Assembly (NCBI RefSeq): GCF_032854445.1
Contig: NW_027018493.1
Coordinates: 1-21,149, forward strand
DNA: 21,149 nucleotides
Direction of reading: 5' to 3'
DNA from: Liolophura sinensis
Taxonomy: Eukaryota > Mollusca > Polyplacophora > Chitonida > Chitonidae
Below are positions 10,320 to 20,734 of the stretch, piece by piece; position 1 is the stretch's first letter, and each line of letters begins with the position of its first letter. The notes below the pieces were generated by a model that ran no database searches, had not been told where the DNA came from, and worked only from the letters and a program-made list of their open reading frames with translations. The position numbers and the translations under genes are program-made.

Positions 10320-10867
10320 GACGTCTTCTGGGCTACCGAAGGGCACATAACTTATAATCAAAAGTTGAATATAGTAATGACCAGTCGCGATATTACATAG
10401 TAAATGTAGCCGAATTGAATTAGCAAAAAGCCCAGGCAAAAATCCAAAAGTGGAAAAACTGTTCCAATGCTGCTGGTAAGAGGCTAATCCGCCGTATTTT
10501 GTGACGAGAAATCGAATGGTGCAAACCGCGTTGCTCTCCGACCAATACTTTTGGCTGTAGCGACAATTGAATGAGCATTTATGTGAAAATCACGTGACCA
10601 GCAACGGCTCTTACTCCATGGAAACCAAGGAAATTTGCAATTTTTCAACAGCTGGAGATGCCTGGCCCAATTGCGCATCTTTTTGCACCTTATTGATGTG
10701 GGTCAGTGTTTAATTGTACTTTTTACAGCAGACTGTATCAAGTACCTTGTTGTTTTTATATACAAATGGTGTGGTTTTTCAACATGTAGATAAAGACATT
10801 GAGTTTGTCTTCGACTTAGAAGTAAGACAATTGCTGGATGAGTTAAATGGGCTTGGCCCAAAGATTT
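10320..10867 (+). repeat. M19, satellite monomer, type B
   Basis: It has ccgccgtatt with gaccagcaac, gtgtttaatt and ttgttgtttt. Private: catctttttgcacc, where other copies have ttttggcacc. Confidence 0.95.
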
Positions 10868-11415
10868 GACGTCTTCTGGGCTACCGAAGGGCACATAACT
10901 TATAATAAAAAGTTGACTATAGTAATGACCAGTCGCGATATTACATAGTAAATGTAGCCGAATTGAATTAGCAAAAAGCCCAGGCAAAAATCCAAAAGTG
11001 GAAAAACTGTTCCAATGCTGCTGGTAAGAGGCTAATCCGACGTATTTTGTGACGAGAAATCGAATGGTGCAAACCGCGTTGCTCTCTGACCAATACTTAT
11101 GGCTGTAGCGACAATTGAATGAGCATTTATGTGAAAATCACGTGACCAGCAACGGCTCTTACTCCATGGAAACCAAGGAAATTTGCAATTTTTCAACAGC
11201 TGGAGATGCCTGGCCCAATTGCGCATCTTTTGGCACCTTATTGATGTGGGTCAGTGTTTAATTGTACTTTTTACAGCAGACTGTATCAAGTACCTTTTTG
11301 TTTTTATATACAAATGGTGTGGTTTTTCAACATGTAGATAAAGACATTGAGTTTGTCTTCGACTTAGAAGTAAGACAATTGCTGGATGAGTTAAATGGGC
11401 TTGGCCCAAAGATTT
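10868..11415 (+). repeat. M20, satellite monomer, hybrid of M11-like and M12-like sequence
   Basis: It shares ctctctgacc and caatacttatgg with M11, and ataataaaaag and ctttttgtttt with M12. It looks recombinant. It closes HOR unit 1. Confidence 0.95.
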
Positions 11416-11963
11416 GACGTCTTCTGGGCTACTGAAGGGCACATAACTTATAATCAAAAGTTGAATATAGTAATGGCCAGTCGCGATATTACATAGTAAA
11501 TGTAGCCGAATTGAATTAGCAAAAAGCCCAGGCAAAAATCCAAAAGTGGAAAAACTGTTCCAATGCTGCTGGTAAGAGGCTAATCCGCCGTATTTTGTGA
11601 CGAGAAATCGAATGGTGCAAACCTCGTTGCTCTCCGACCAACACTTATGGCTGTAGCTACAATTGAATGAGCATTTATGTGAAAATCACGTGCCTAACAA
11701 CGGCTCTTACTCCATGGAAACCAAGGAAATTTGCAATTTTTCAACAGCTGGAGATGCCTGGCCTAATTGCGCATCTTTTGGCACCTTATTGATGTGGGTC
11801 AGTGTTCAATTGTACTTTTTACAGCAGACTGTGTCAAGTGCATAGTTGTTTTTATATACAAATGGTGTGGTTTTTCAACATGTAGATAAAGACATTGAGT
11901 TTGTCTTCGACTTAGAAGTAAGACAATTGCTGGATGAGTTAAATGGGCTTGGCCCAAAGATTT
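11416..11963 (+). repeat. M21, HOR-opening satellite monomer, type A
   Basis: Copy of M13 (gggctactga, atggccagtc) and, from about 11476 on, of M28. It carries cctcgttgc, gctacaattg and gtgtcaagtgcatag. Confidence 0.95.
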
Positions 11964-12512
11964 GACGTCTTCTGGGCTACCGAAGGGCACATAACTTATA
12001 ATCAAAAGTTGACTATAGTAATCACCAGTCGCAATAATACATAGTAAATGTAGCCGAATTTAATTAGCAAAAAGCCCAGGCAAAAATCCAAAAGTGGAAA
12101 AAACTGTTCCAATGCTGCTGGTAAGAGGCTAATCCGACGTATTTTGTGACGAGAAATCGAATGGTGCAAACCGCGTTGCTCTCCGACCAATACTTTTGGC
12201 TGTAGCGACAATTGAATGAGCATTTATGTGAAAATCACGTGACCAGCAACGGCTCTTACTCCATGGAAACCAAGGAAATTTGCAATTTTTCAACAGCTGG
12301 AGATGCCTGGCCCAATTGCGCATCTTTTGGCACCTTATTGATGTGGGTCAGTGTTCAATTGTACTTTTTACAGCAGACTGCGTCAAGTACATTGTTGTTT
12401 TTATATACAAATGGTGTGCTTTTTCAACATGTAGATAAAGACATTGAGTTTGTCTTCGACTTAGAAGTAAGACAATTGCTGGATGAGTTAAATGGGCTTG
12501 GCCCAAAGATTT
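11964..12512 (+). repeat. M22, satellite monomer, type B
   Basis: Copy of M14 and M29 (cgcaataatac, tgcgtcaagtacattg, gtgctttttc). One extra A in the gtggaaaaaactg run makes it 549 bp. Confidence 0.95.
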
Positions 12513-13060
12513 GACGTCTTCTGGGCTACCGAAGGGCACATAACTTATAATGAAAAGTTGACTATAGTAATGACCAGTCGCGATATTACATAGTAAATGT
12601 AGCCGAATTTAATTAGCAAAAAGCCCAGGCAAAAATCCAAAAGTGGAAAAACTGTTCCAATGCTGCTGGTAAGAGGCTAATCCGCCGTATTTTGTGACGA
12701 GAAATCGAATGGTGCAAACCGCGTTGCTCTCCGACCAACACTTATGGCTGTAGCTACAATTGAATGAGCATTTATGTGAAAATCACGTGCCTAACAACGG
12801 CTCTTACTCCATGGAAACCAAGGAAATTTGCAATTTTTCAACAGCTGGAGATGCCTGGCCCAATTGCGCATCTTTTGGCACCTTATTGATGTGGGTCAGT
12901 GTTCAATTGTACTTTTTACAGCAGACTGTATCAAGTACCTTGTGTTTTTTGTATACAAATGGTGTGGTTTTTCAACATGTAGATAAAGACATTGAGTTTG
13001 TCTTCGACTTAGAAGTAAGACAATTGCTGGATGAGTTAAATGGGCTTGGCCCAAAGATTT
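12513..13060 (+). repeat. M23, satellite monomer, type A, probable M15/M16 chimera
   Basis: The 5' two thirds (ataatgaaaag, gctacaattg, cctaacaac) match M15. The 3' third (gtgttcaatt, ttttttgtatac) matches M16. It appears identical to M30 apart from one T/C near the end. Confidence 0.95.
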
Positions 13061-13608
13061 GACGTCTTCTGGGCTACCGAAGGGCACATAACTTATAATC
13101 AAAAGTTGATTATAGTAATGACCAGTCGCGATATTACATAGTAAATGTAGCCGAATTGAATTAGCAAAAAGCCCAGGCAAAAATCCCAAAGTGGAAAAAC
13201 TGTTCCAATGCTGCTGATAAGAGGCTAATCCGACGTATTTTGTGACGAGAAATCGAATGGTGCAAACCGCGTTGCTCTCCGACCAATACTTTTGGCTGTA
13301 GCGACAATTGAATGAGCATTTATGTGAAAATCACGTGACCAGCAACGGCTCTTACTCCATGGAAACCAAGGAAATTTGCAATTTTTCAACAGCTGGAGAT
13401 GCCTGGCCCAATTGCGCATCTTTTGGCACCTTATTGATGTGGGTCAGTGTTCAATTGTACTTTTTACAGCAGACTGTATCAAGTACCTTTTTGTTTTTAT
13501 ATACAAATGGTGTGGTTTTTCAACATGTAGATAAAGACATTGAGTTTGTCTTCGACTTAGAAGTAAGACAATTGCTGGATGAGTTAAATGGGCTTGGCCC
13601 AAAGATTT
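13061..13608 (+). repeat. M24, satellite monomer, type B, probable M31/M32 chimera
   Basis: The 5' part (ttgattatag, gctgataag, gaccagcaac) matches M31. The 3' part (gtgttcaatt, ctttttgtttt) matches M32. Confidence 0.95.
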
Positions 13609-14157
13609 GACGTCTTCTGGGCTACCGAAGGGCACATAACTTATAATCAAAAGTTGAATATAGTAATGACCAGTCGCGATATTACATAGTAAATGTAGCC
13701 GAATTGAATTAGCAAAAAGCCCAGGCAAAAATCCAAAAGTGGAAAAACTGTTCCAATGCTGCTGGTAAGAGGCTAATCCGCCGTATTTCGTGACGAGAAA
13801 TCGAATGGTGCAAACCGCGTTGCTCTCCGACCAACACTTATGGCTGTAGCGACAAATTGAATGAGCATTTATGTCAAAATCACGTGCCTAACAACGGCTC
13901 TTACTCCATGGAAACCAAGGAAATTTGCAATTTTTGAACAGCTGGAGATGCCTGGCCCAATTGCGCATCTTTTGGCACCTTATTGATGTGGGTCAGTGTT
14001 TAATTGTACTTTTTACAGCAGACTGTATCAAGTACCTTGTGTTTTTTATATACAAATGGTGTGGTTTTTCAACATGTAGATAAAGACATTGAGTTTGTCT
14101 TCGACTTAGAAGTAAGACAATTGCTGGATGAGTTAAATGGGCTTGGCCCAAAGATTT
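13609..14157 (+). repeat. M25, satellite monomer, type A
   Basis: It has ccgccgtatttcg, gacaaattgaatg (one extra A) and aatttttgaacagc, all shared with M33 at +4385 bp. Private: tatgtcaaaatc. Confidence 0.95.
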
Positions 14158-14705
14158 GACGTCTTCTGGGCTACCGAAGGGCACATAACTTATAATCAAA
14201 AGTTGAATATAGTAATGACCAGTCGCGATATTACATAGTAAATGTAGCCGAATTGAATTAGCAAAAAGCCCAGGCAAAAATCCCAAAGTGGAAAAACTGT
14301 TCCAATGCTGCTGGTAAGAGGCTAATCCGACGTATTTTGTGACGAGAAATCGAATGGTGCAAACCGCGTTGCTCTCCGACCAATACTTTTGGCTGTAGCG
14401 ACAATTGAATGAGCATTTATGTGAAAATCACGTGGCCAGCAACGGCTCTTACTCCATGGAAACCAAGGAAATTTGCAATTTTTCAACAGCTGGAGATGCC
14501 TGGCCCAATTGCGCATCTTTTGGCACCTTATTGATGTGGGTCAGTGTTTAATTGTACTTTTTACAGCAGACTGTATCAAGTACCTTGTGTTTTTTATATA
14601 CAAATGGTGTGGTTTTTCAACATGTAGATAAAGACATTGAGTTTGTCTTCGACTTAGAAGTAAGACAATTGCTGGATGAGTTAAATGGGCTTGGCCCAAA
14701 GATTT
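14158..14705 (+). repeat. M26, satellite monomer, type B
   Basis: It carries cacgtggccagc, shared only with M34 at +4385 bp, plus cccaaagtgg, gctggtaag and gtgtttaatt. Confidence 0.95.
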
Positions 14706-15253
14706 GACGTCTTCTGGGCTACCGAAGGGCACATAACTTATAATCAAAAGTTGAATATAGTAATGACCAGTCGCGATATTACATAGTAAATGTAGCCGAA
14801 TTTAATTAGCAAAAAGCCCAGGCAAAAATCCAAAAGTGGAAAAACTGTTCCAATGCTGCTGGTAAGAGGCTAATCCGCCGTATTTTGTGACGAGAAATCG
14901 AATGGTGCAAACCGCGTTGCTCTCCCACCAATACTTTTGGCTGTAGCGACAATTGAATGAGCATTTATGTGAAAATCACGTGCCCAGCAACGGCTCTTAC
15001 TCCATGGAAACCAAGGAAATTTGCAATTTTTCAACAGCTGGAGATGCCTGGCCCAATTGCGCATCTTTTGGCACCTTATTGATGTGGGTCAGTGTTCAAT
15101 TGTACTTTTTACAGCAGACTGTATCAAGTACCTTGTTGTTTTTATATACAAATGGTGTGGTTTTTCAACATGTAGATAAAGACATTGAGTTTGTCTTCGA
15201 CTTAGAAGTAAGACAATTGCTGGATGAGTTAAATGGGCTTGGCCCAAAGATTT
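14706..15253 (+). repeat. M27, satellite monomer, type B
   Basis: Copy of M18, including ctcccaccaatac. It differs by atccaaaag in place of atcccaaag. It closes HOR unit 2. Confidence 0.95.
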
Positions 15254-15801
15254 GACGTCTTCTGGGCTACCGAAGGGCACATAACTTATAATCAAAAGTT
15301 GAATATAGTAATGACCAGTCGCGATATTACATAGTAAATGTAGCCGAATTGAATTAGCAAAAAGCCCAGGCAAAAATCCAAAAGTGGAAAAACTGTTCCA
15401 ATGCTGCTGGTAAGAGGCTAATCCGCCGTATTTTGTGACGAGAAATCGAATGGTGCAAACCTCGTTGCTCTCCGACCAACACTTATGGCTGTAGCTACAA
15501 TTGAATGAGCATTTATGTGAAAATCACGTGCCTAACAACGGCTCTTACTCCATGGAAACCAAGGAAATTTGCAATTTTTCAACAGCTGGAGATGCCTGGC
15601 CTAATTGCGCATCTTTTGGCACCTTATTGATGTGGGTCAGTGTTCAATTGTACTTTTTACAGCAGACTGTGTCAAGTGCATAGTTGTTTTTATATACAAA
15701 TGGTGTGGTTTTTCAACATGTAGATAAAGACATTGAGTTTGTCTTCGACTTAGAAGTAAGACAATTGCTGGATGAGTTAAATGGGCTTGGCCCAAAGATT
15801 T
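15254..15801 (+). repeat. M28, HOR-opening satellite monomer, type A
   Basis: Third copy of the marked monomer (cctcgttgc, gctacaattg, gtgtcaagtgcatag). Its first ~60 bp lack the gggctactga and atggccag changes of M13 and M21. Confidence 0.95.
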
Positions 15802-16349
15802 GACGTCTTCTGGGCTACCGAAGGGCACATAACTTATAATCAAAAGTTGACTATAGTAATCACCAGTCGCAATAATACATAGTAAATGTAGCCGAATTTA
15901 ATTAGCAAAAAGCCCAGGCAAAAATCCAAAAGTGGAAAAACTGTTCCAATGCTGCTGGTAAGAGGCTAATCCGACGTATTTTGTGACGAGAAATCGAATG
16001 GTGCAAACCGCGTTGCTCTCCGACCAATACTTTTGGCTGTAGCGACAATTGAATGAGCATTTATGTGAAAATCACGTGACCAGCAACGGCTCTTACTCCA
16101 TGGAAACCAAGGAAATTTGCAATTTTTCAACAGCTGGAGATGCCTGGCCCAATTGCGCATCTTTTGGCACCTTATTGATGTGGGTCAGTGTTCAATTGTA
16201 CTTTTTACAGCAGACTGCGTCAAGTACATTGTTGTTTTTATATACAAATGGTGTGCTTTTTCAACATGTAGATAAAGACATTGAGTTTGTCTTCGACTTA
16301 GAAGTAAGACAATTGCTGGATGAGTTAAATGGGCTTGGCCCAAAGATTT
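15802..16349 (+). repeat. M29, satellite monomer, type B
   Basis: Copy of M22 (cgcaataatac, tgcgtcaagtacattg, gtgctttttc) without its extra A. Confidence 0.95.
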
Positions 16350-16897
16350 GACGTCTTCTGGGCTACCGAAGGGCACATAACTTATAATGAAAAGTTGACT
16401 ATAGTAATGACCAGTCGCGATATTACATAGTAAATGTAGCCGAATTTAATTAGCAAAAAGCCCAGGCAAAAATCCAAAAGTGGAAAAACTGTTCCAATGC
16501 TGCTGGTAAGAGGCTAATCCGCCGTATTTTGTGACGAGAAATCGAATGGTGCAAACCGCGTTGCTCTCCGACCAACACTTATGGCTGTAGCTACAATTGA
16601 ATGAGCATTTATGTGAAAATCACGTGCCTAACAACGGCTCTTACTCCATGGAAACCAAGGAAATTTGCAATTTTTCAACAGCTGGAGATGCCTGGCCCAA
16701 TTGCGCATCTTTTGGCACCTTATTGATGTGGGTCAGTGTTCAATTGTACTTTTTACAGCAGACTGTATCAAGTACCTTGTGTTTTTTGTATACAAATGGT
16801 GTGGTTTTTCAACATGTAGATAAAGACATTGAGTTTGTCTTCGACTTAGAAGTAAGACAATTGCTGGACGAGTTAAATGGGCTTGGCCCAAAGATTT
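16350..16897 (+). repeat. M30, satellite monomer, type A
   Basis: Copy of M23. It has ttttttgtatac and a private ggacgagtt near its 3' end. Confidence 0.95.
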
Positions 16898-17445
16898 GAC
16901 GTCTTCTGGGCTACCGAAGGGCACATAACTTATAATCAAAAGTTGATTATAGTAATGACCAGTCGCGATATTACATAGTAAATGTAGCCGAATTGAATTA
17001 GCAAAAAGCCCAGGCAAAAATCCCAAAGTGGAAAAACTGTTCCAATGCTGCTGATAAGAGGCTAATCCGACGTATTTTGTGACGAGAAATCGAATGGTGC
17101 AAACCGCGTTGCTCTCCGACCAATACTTTTGGCTGTAGCGACAATTGAATGAGCATTTATGTGAAAATCACGTGACCAGCAACGGCTCTTACTCCATGGA
17201 AACCAAGGAAATTTGCAATTTTTCAACAGCTGGAGATGCCTGGCCCAATTTCGCATCTTTTGGCACCTTATTGATGTGGGTCAGTGTTTAATTGTACTTT
17301 TTACAGCAGACTGTATCAAGTACCTTGTGTTTTTTGTATACAAATGGTGTGGTTTTTCAACATGTAGATAAAGACATTGAGTTTGTCTTCGACTTAGAAG
17401 TAAGACAATTGCTGGATGAGTTAAATGGGCTTGGCCCAAAGATTT
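16898..17445 (+). repeat. M31, satellite monomer, type B
   Basis: The 5' part equals M24. The 3' part has aatttcgcatc, gtgtttaatt and ttttttgtatac, where M24 differs. Confidence 0.95.
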
Positions 17446-17993
17446 GACGTCTTCTGGGCTACCGAAGGGCACATAACTTATAATCAAAAGTTGAATATAG
17501 TAATGACCAGTCGCGATATTACATAGTAAATGTAGCCGAATTTAATTAGCAAAAAGCCCAGGCAAAAATCCCAAAGTGGAAAAACTGTTCCAATGCTGCT
17601 GGTAAGAGGCTAATCCGCCGTATTTTGTGACGAGAAATCGAATGGTGCAAACCGCGTTGCTCTCCGACCAATACTTTTGGCTGTAGCGACAATTGAATGA
17701 GCATTTATGTGAAAATCACGTGCCCAGCAACGGCTCTTACTCCATGGAAACCAAGGAAATTTGCAATTTTTCAACAGCTGGAGATGCCTGGCCCAATTGC
17801 GCATCTTTTGGCACCTTATTGATGTGGGTCAGTGTTCAATTGTACTTTTTACAGCAGACTGTATCAAGTACCTTTTTGTTTTTATATACAAATGGTGTGG
17901 TTTTTCAACATGTAGATAAAGACATTGAGTTTGTCTTCGACTTAGAAGTAAGACAATTGCTGGATGAGTTAAATGGGCTTGGCCCAAAGATTT
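17446..17993 (+). repeat. M32, satellite monomer, type B
   Basis: The 5' part resembles M18 (tttaattagc, cccaaagtgg, ccgccgtatt, cccagcaac). The 3' part (gtgttcaatt, ctttttgtttt) equals that of M24. Confidence 0.95.
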
Positions 17994-18542
17994 GACGTCT
18001 TCTGGGCTACCGAAGGGCACATAACTTATAATCAAAAGTTGAATATAGTAATGACCAGTCGCGATATTACATAGTAAATGTAGCCGAATTGAATTAGCAA
18101 AAAGCCCAGGCAAAAATCCAAAAGTGGAAAAACTGTTCCAATGCTGCTGGTAAGAGGCTAATCCGCCGTATTTCGTGACGAGAAATCGAATGGTGCAAAC
18201 CGCGTTGCTCTCCGACCAACACTTATGGCTGTAGCGACAAATTGAATGAGCATTTATGTGAAAATCACGTGCCTAACAACGGCTCTTACTCCATGGAAAC
18301 CAAGGAAATTTGCAATTTTTGAACAGCTGGAGATGCCTGGCCCAATTGCGCATCTTTTGGCACCTTATTGATGTGGGTCAGTGTTTAATTGTACTTTTTA
18401 CAGCAGACTGTATCAAGTACCTTGTGTTTTTTATATACAAATGGTGTGGTTTTTCAACATGTAGATAAAGACATTGAGTTTGTCTTCGACTTAGAAGTAA
18501 GACAATTGCTGGATGAGTTAAATGGGCTTGGCCCAAAGATTT
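17994..18542 (+). repeat. M33, satellite monomer, type A
   Basis: Copy of M25 (ccgccgtatttcg, gacaaattg, tttttgaacagc). It has the usual tatgtgaaaatc. Confidence 0.95.
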
Positions 18543-19090
18543 GACGTCTTCTGGGCTACCGAAGGGCACATAACTTATAATCAAAAGTTGAATATAGTAA
18601 TGACCAGTCGCGATATTACATAGTAAATGTAGCCGAATTGAATTAGCAAAAAGCCCAGGCAAAAATCCCAAAGTGGAAAAACTGTTCCAATGCTGCTGGT
18701 AAGAGGCTAATCCGACGTATTTTGTGACGAGAAATCGAATGGTGCAAACCGCGTTGCTCTCCGACCAATACTTTTGGCTGTAGCGACAATTGAATGAGCA
18801 TTTATGTGAAAATCACGTGGCCAGCAACGGCTCTTACTCCATGGAAACCAAGGAAATTTGCAATTTTTCAACAGCTGGAGATGCCTGGCCCAATTGCGCA
18901 TCTTTTGGCACCTTATTGATGTGGGTCAGTGTTTAATTGTACTTTTTACAGCAGACTGTATCAAGTACCCTGTGTTTTTTATATACAAATGGTGTGGTTT
19001 TTCAACATGTAGATAAAGACATTGAGTTTGTCTCCGACTTAGAAGTAAGACAATTGCTGGATGAGTTAAATGGGCTTGGCCCAAAGATTT
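18543..19090 (+). repeat. M34, satellite monomer, type B
   Basis: Copy of M26 (cacgtggccagc). Private: gtaccctgtg and tctccgactt. Confidence 0.95.
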
Positions 19091-19637
19091 GACGTCTTCT
19101 GGGCTAAGGAAGGGCACATAACTTATAATTAAAAGTTGACTATAGTAATGACCAGTCGCGATATTACATAGTAAATGTAGCCGAATTTAATTAGCAAAAA
19201 GCCCAGGCAAAAATCCAAAAGTGGAAAAACTGTTCCAATGCTGCTGGTAAGAGGCTAATCCGCCGTATTTTGTGACGAGAATCGAATGGTGCAAACCGCG
19301 TTGCTCTCTGACCAATACTTTTGGCTGTAGCGACAATTGAATGAGCATTTATGTGAAAATCACGTGCCCAGCAACGGCTCTTACTCCATGGAAACCAAGG
19401 AAATTTGCAATTTTTCAACAGCTGGAGATGCCTGGCCCAATTGCGCATCTTTTGGCACCTTATTGATGTGGGTCAGTGTTCAATTGTACTTTTTACAGCA
19501 GACTGTATCAAGTACCTTGTGTTTTTTATATACAAATGGTGTGATTTTTCAACATGTAGATAAAGACATTGAGTTTGTCTTCGACTTAGAAGTAAGACAA
19601 TTGCTGGATGAGTTAAATGGGCTTGGCCCAAAGATTT
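19091..19637 (+). repeat. M35, satellite monomer, type B (547 bp)
   Basis: Private gggctaagga, ataattaaaag and gtgatttttc. It lacks one A in gacgagaatcg. It has ctctctgacc with caatacttttgg and cccagcaac. It closes HOR unit 3. Confidence 0.95.
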
Positions 19638-20186
19638 GACGTCTTCTGGGCTACCGAAGGGCACATAACTTATAATCAAAAGTTGATTATAGTAATGACC
19701 AGTCGCGATATTACATAGTAAATGTAGCCGAATTGAATTAGCAAAAAGCCCAGGCAAAAATCCAAAAGTGGGAAAAACTGTTCCAATGCTGCTGATAAGA
19801 GACTAATCCGACGTATTTTGTGACGAGAAATCGAATGGTGCAAGCCGCGTTGCTCTCCGACCAATACTTTTGGCTGTAGCGACAATTGAATGAGCATTTA
19901 TGTGAAAATCACGTGACCAGCAACGGCTCTTACTCCATGGAAACCAAGGAAATTTGCAATTTTTCAACAGCTGGAGATGCCTGGCCCAATTGCGCATCTT
20001 TTGGCACCTTATTGATGTGGGTCAGTGTTCAATTGTACTTTTTACAGCAGACTGTATCAAGTACCTTGTTGTTTTTATATACAAATGGTGTGGTTTTTCA
20101 ACATGTAGATAAAGACATTGAGTTTGTCTTCGACTTAGAAGTAAGACAATTGCTGGATGAGTTAAATGGGCTTGGCCCAAAGATTT
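19638..20186 (+). repeat. M36, satellite monomer, type B
   Basis: It has ttgattatag, gctgataag, gaccagcaac, gtgttcaatt and ttgttgtttt. Private: aagtgggaaaaac (one extra G), agagactaatc and caagccgcg. Confidence 0.95.
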
Positions 20187-20734
20187 GACGTCTTCTGGGC
20201 TACCGAAGGGCACATAACTTATAATCAAAAGTTGAATATAGTAATGACCAGTCGCGATATTACATAGTAAATGTAGCCGAATTGAATTAGCAAAAAGCCC
20301 AGGCAAAAATCCAAAAGTGGAAAAACTGTTCCAATGCTGCTGGTAAGAGGCTAATCCGACGTATTTTGTGACGAGAAATCGAATGGTGCAAACCGCGTTG
20401 CTCTCCGACCAACACTTATGGTTGTAGCGACAATTGAATGAGCATTTATGTGAAAATCACGTGCCTAACAACGGCTCTTACTCCAAGGAAACCAAGGAAA
20501 TTTGCAATTTTTCAACAGCTGGAGATGCCTGGCCCAATTGCGCATCTTTTGGCACCTTATTGATGTGGGCCAGTGTTTAATTGTACTTTTTACAGCAGAC
20601 TGTATCAAGTACCTTGTGTTTTTTATATACAAATGGTGTGGTTTTTCAACATGTAGATAAAGACATTGAGTTTGTCTTCGACTTAGAAGTAAGACAATTG
20701 CTGGATGAGTTAAATGGGCTTGGCCCAAAGATTT
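20187..20734 (+). repeat. M37, satellite monomer, type A
   Basis: Sister of M5 (acttatggttgtag, ccaaggaaacc). It lacks M5's private changes. Private: gtgggccagtg. Confidence 0.95.

Larger units (their letters stand above)
7031..11415 (+). repeat. Higher-order repeat unit 1 (8 monomers, M13-M20)
   Basis: This is a 4385-bp block of eight monomers with type order A B A B B B B B. It opens with the marked monomer M13 (cctcgttgc, gctacaattg, gtgtcaagtgcatag). M14 follows, carrying tgcgtcaagtacattg and the cgcaataatac variant. The same pair opens the next two units 4385 bp and 8223 bp downstream. M15 and M16 together correspond to the single M23 of unit 2. The last members, M19 and M20, have no exact counterpart in units 2 and 3. 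M20 shares ctctctgacc and acttatgg with M11 and ctttttgtttt with M12. Confidence 0.75.
11416..15253 (+). repeat. Higher-order repeat unit 2 (7 monomers, M21-M27)
   Basis: This is a 3838-bp block of seven monomers with type order A B A B A B B. M21-M23 are nearly identical to M28-M30 of unit 3. M25-M26 are nearly identical to M33-M34. M27 matches M18, sharing the rare ctcccaccaatac. The unit is one monomer shorter than its neighbours because M23 and M24 each look like a fusion of two adjacent monomers (M15/M16 and M31/M32). Confidence 0.8.
15254..19637 (+). repeat. Higher-order repeat unit 3 (8 monomers, M28-M35)
   Basis: This is a 4384-bp block with type order A B A B B A B B. From about 15314 to 17277 it copies 11476-13440 at an offset of 3838 bp, dropping to 3837 bp after an A-run indel near 12093. 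From about 17725 to 19090 it copies 13340-14705 at an offset of 4385 bp. The change of offset lies in M31/M32, where this unit has one monomer more than unit 2. Confidence 0.8.

Noticed and set aside
12452-12470. CENP-B box candidate (ttcgacttagaag)
   Set aside because: It matches the TTCG....A half of the NTTCGNNNNANNCGGGN consensus, but the required CGGG half is absent.
12680-12710. Pol III B-box-like gagaaatcgaatgg, suggesting a tRNA-derived element
   Set aside because: Only the central TCGAAT fits the B-box. There is no convincing A-box at the right spacing and no cloverleaf.
12660-12920. Splice-site-like pair: gctg|gtaaga and tgtactttttacag|cag
   Set aside because: Both fit the consensus loosely, but 10 of 38 copies have gctgataag, which removes the GT. 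No flanking exons are supported.
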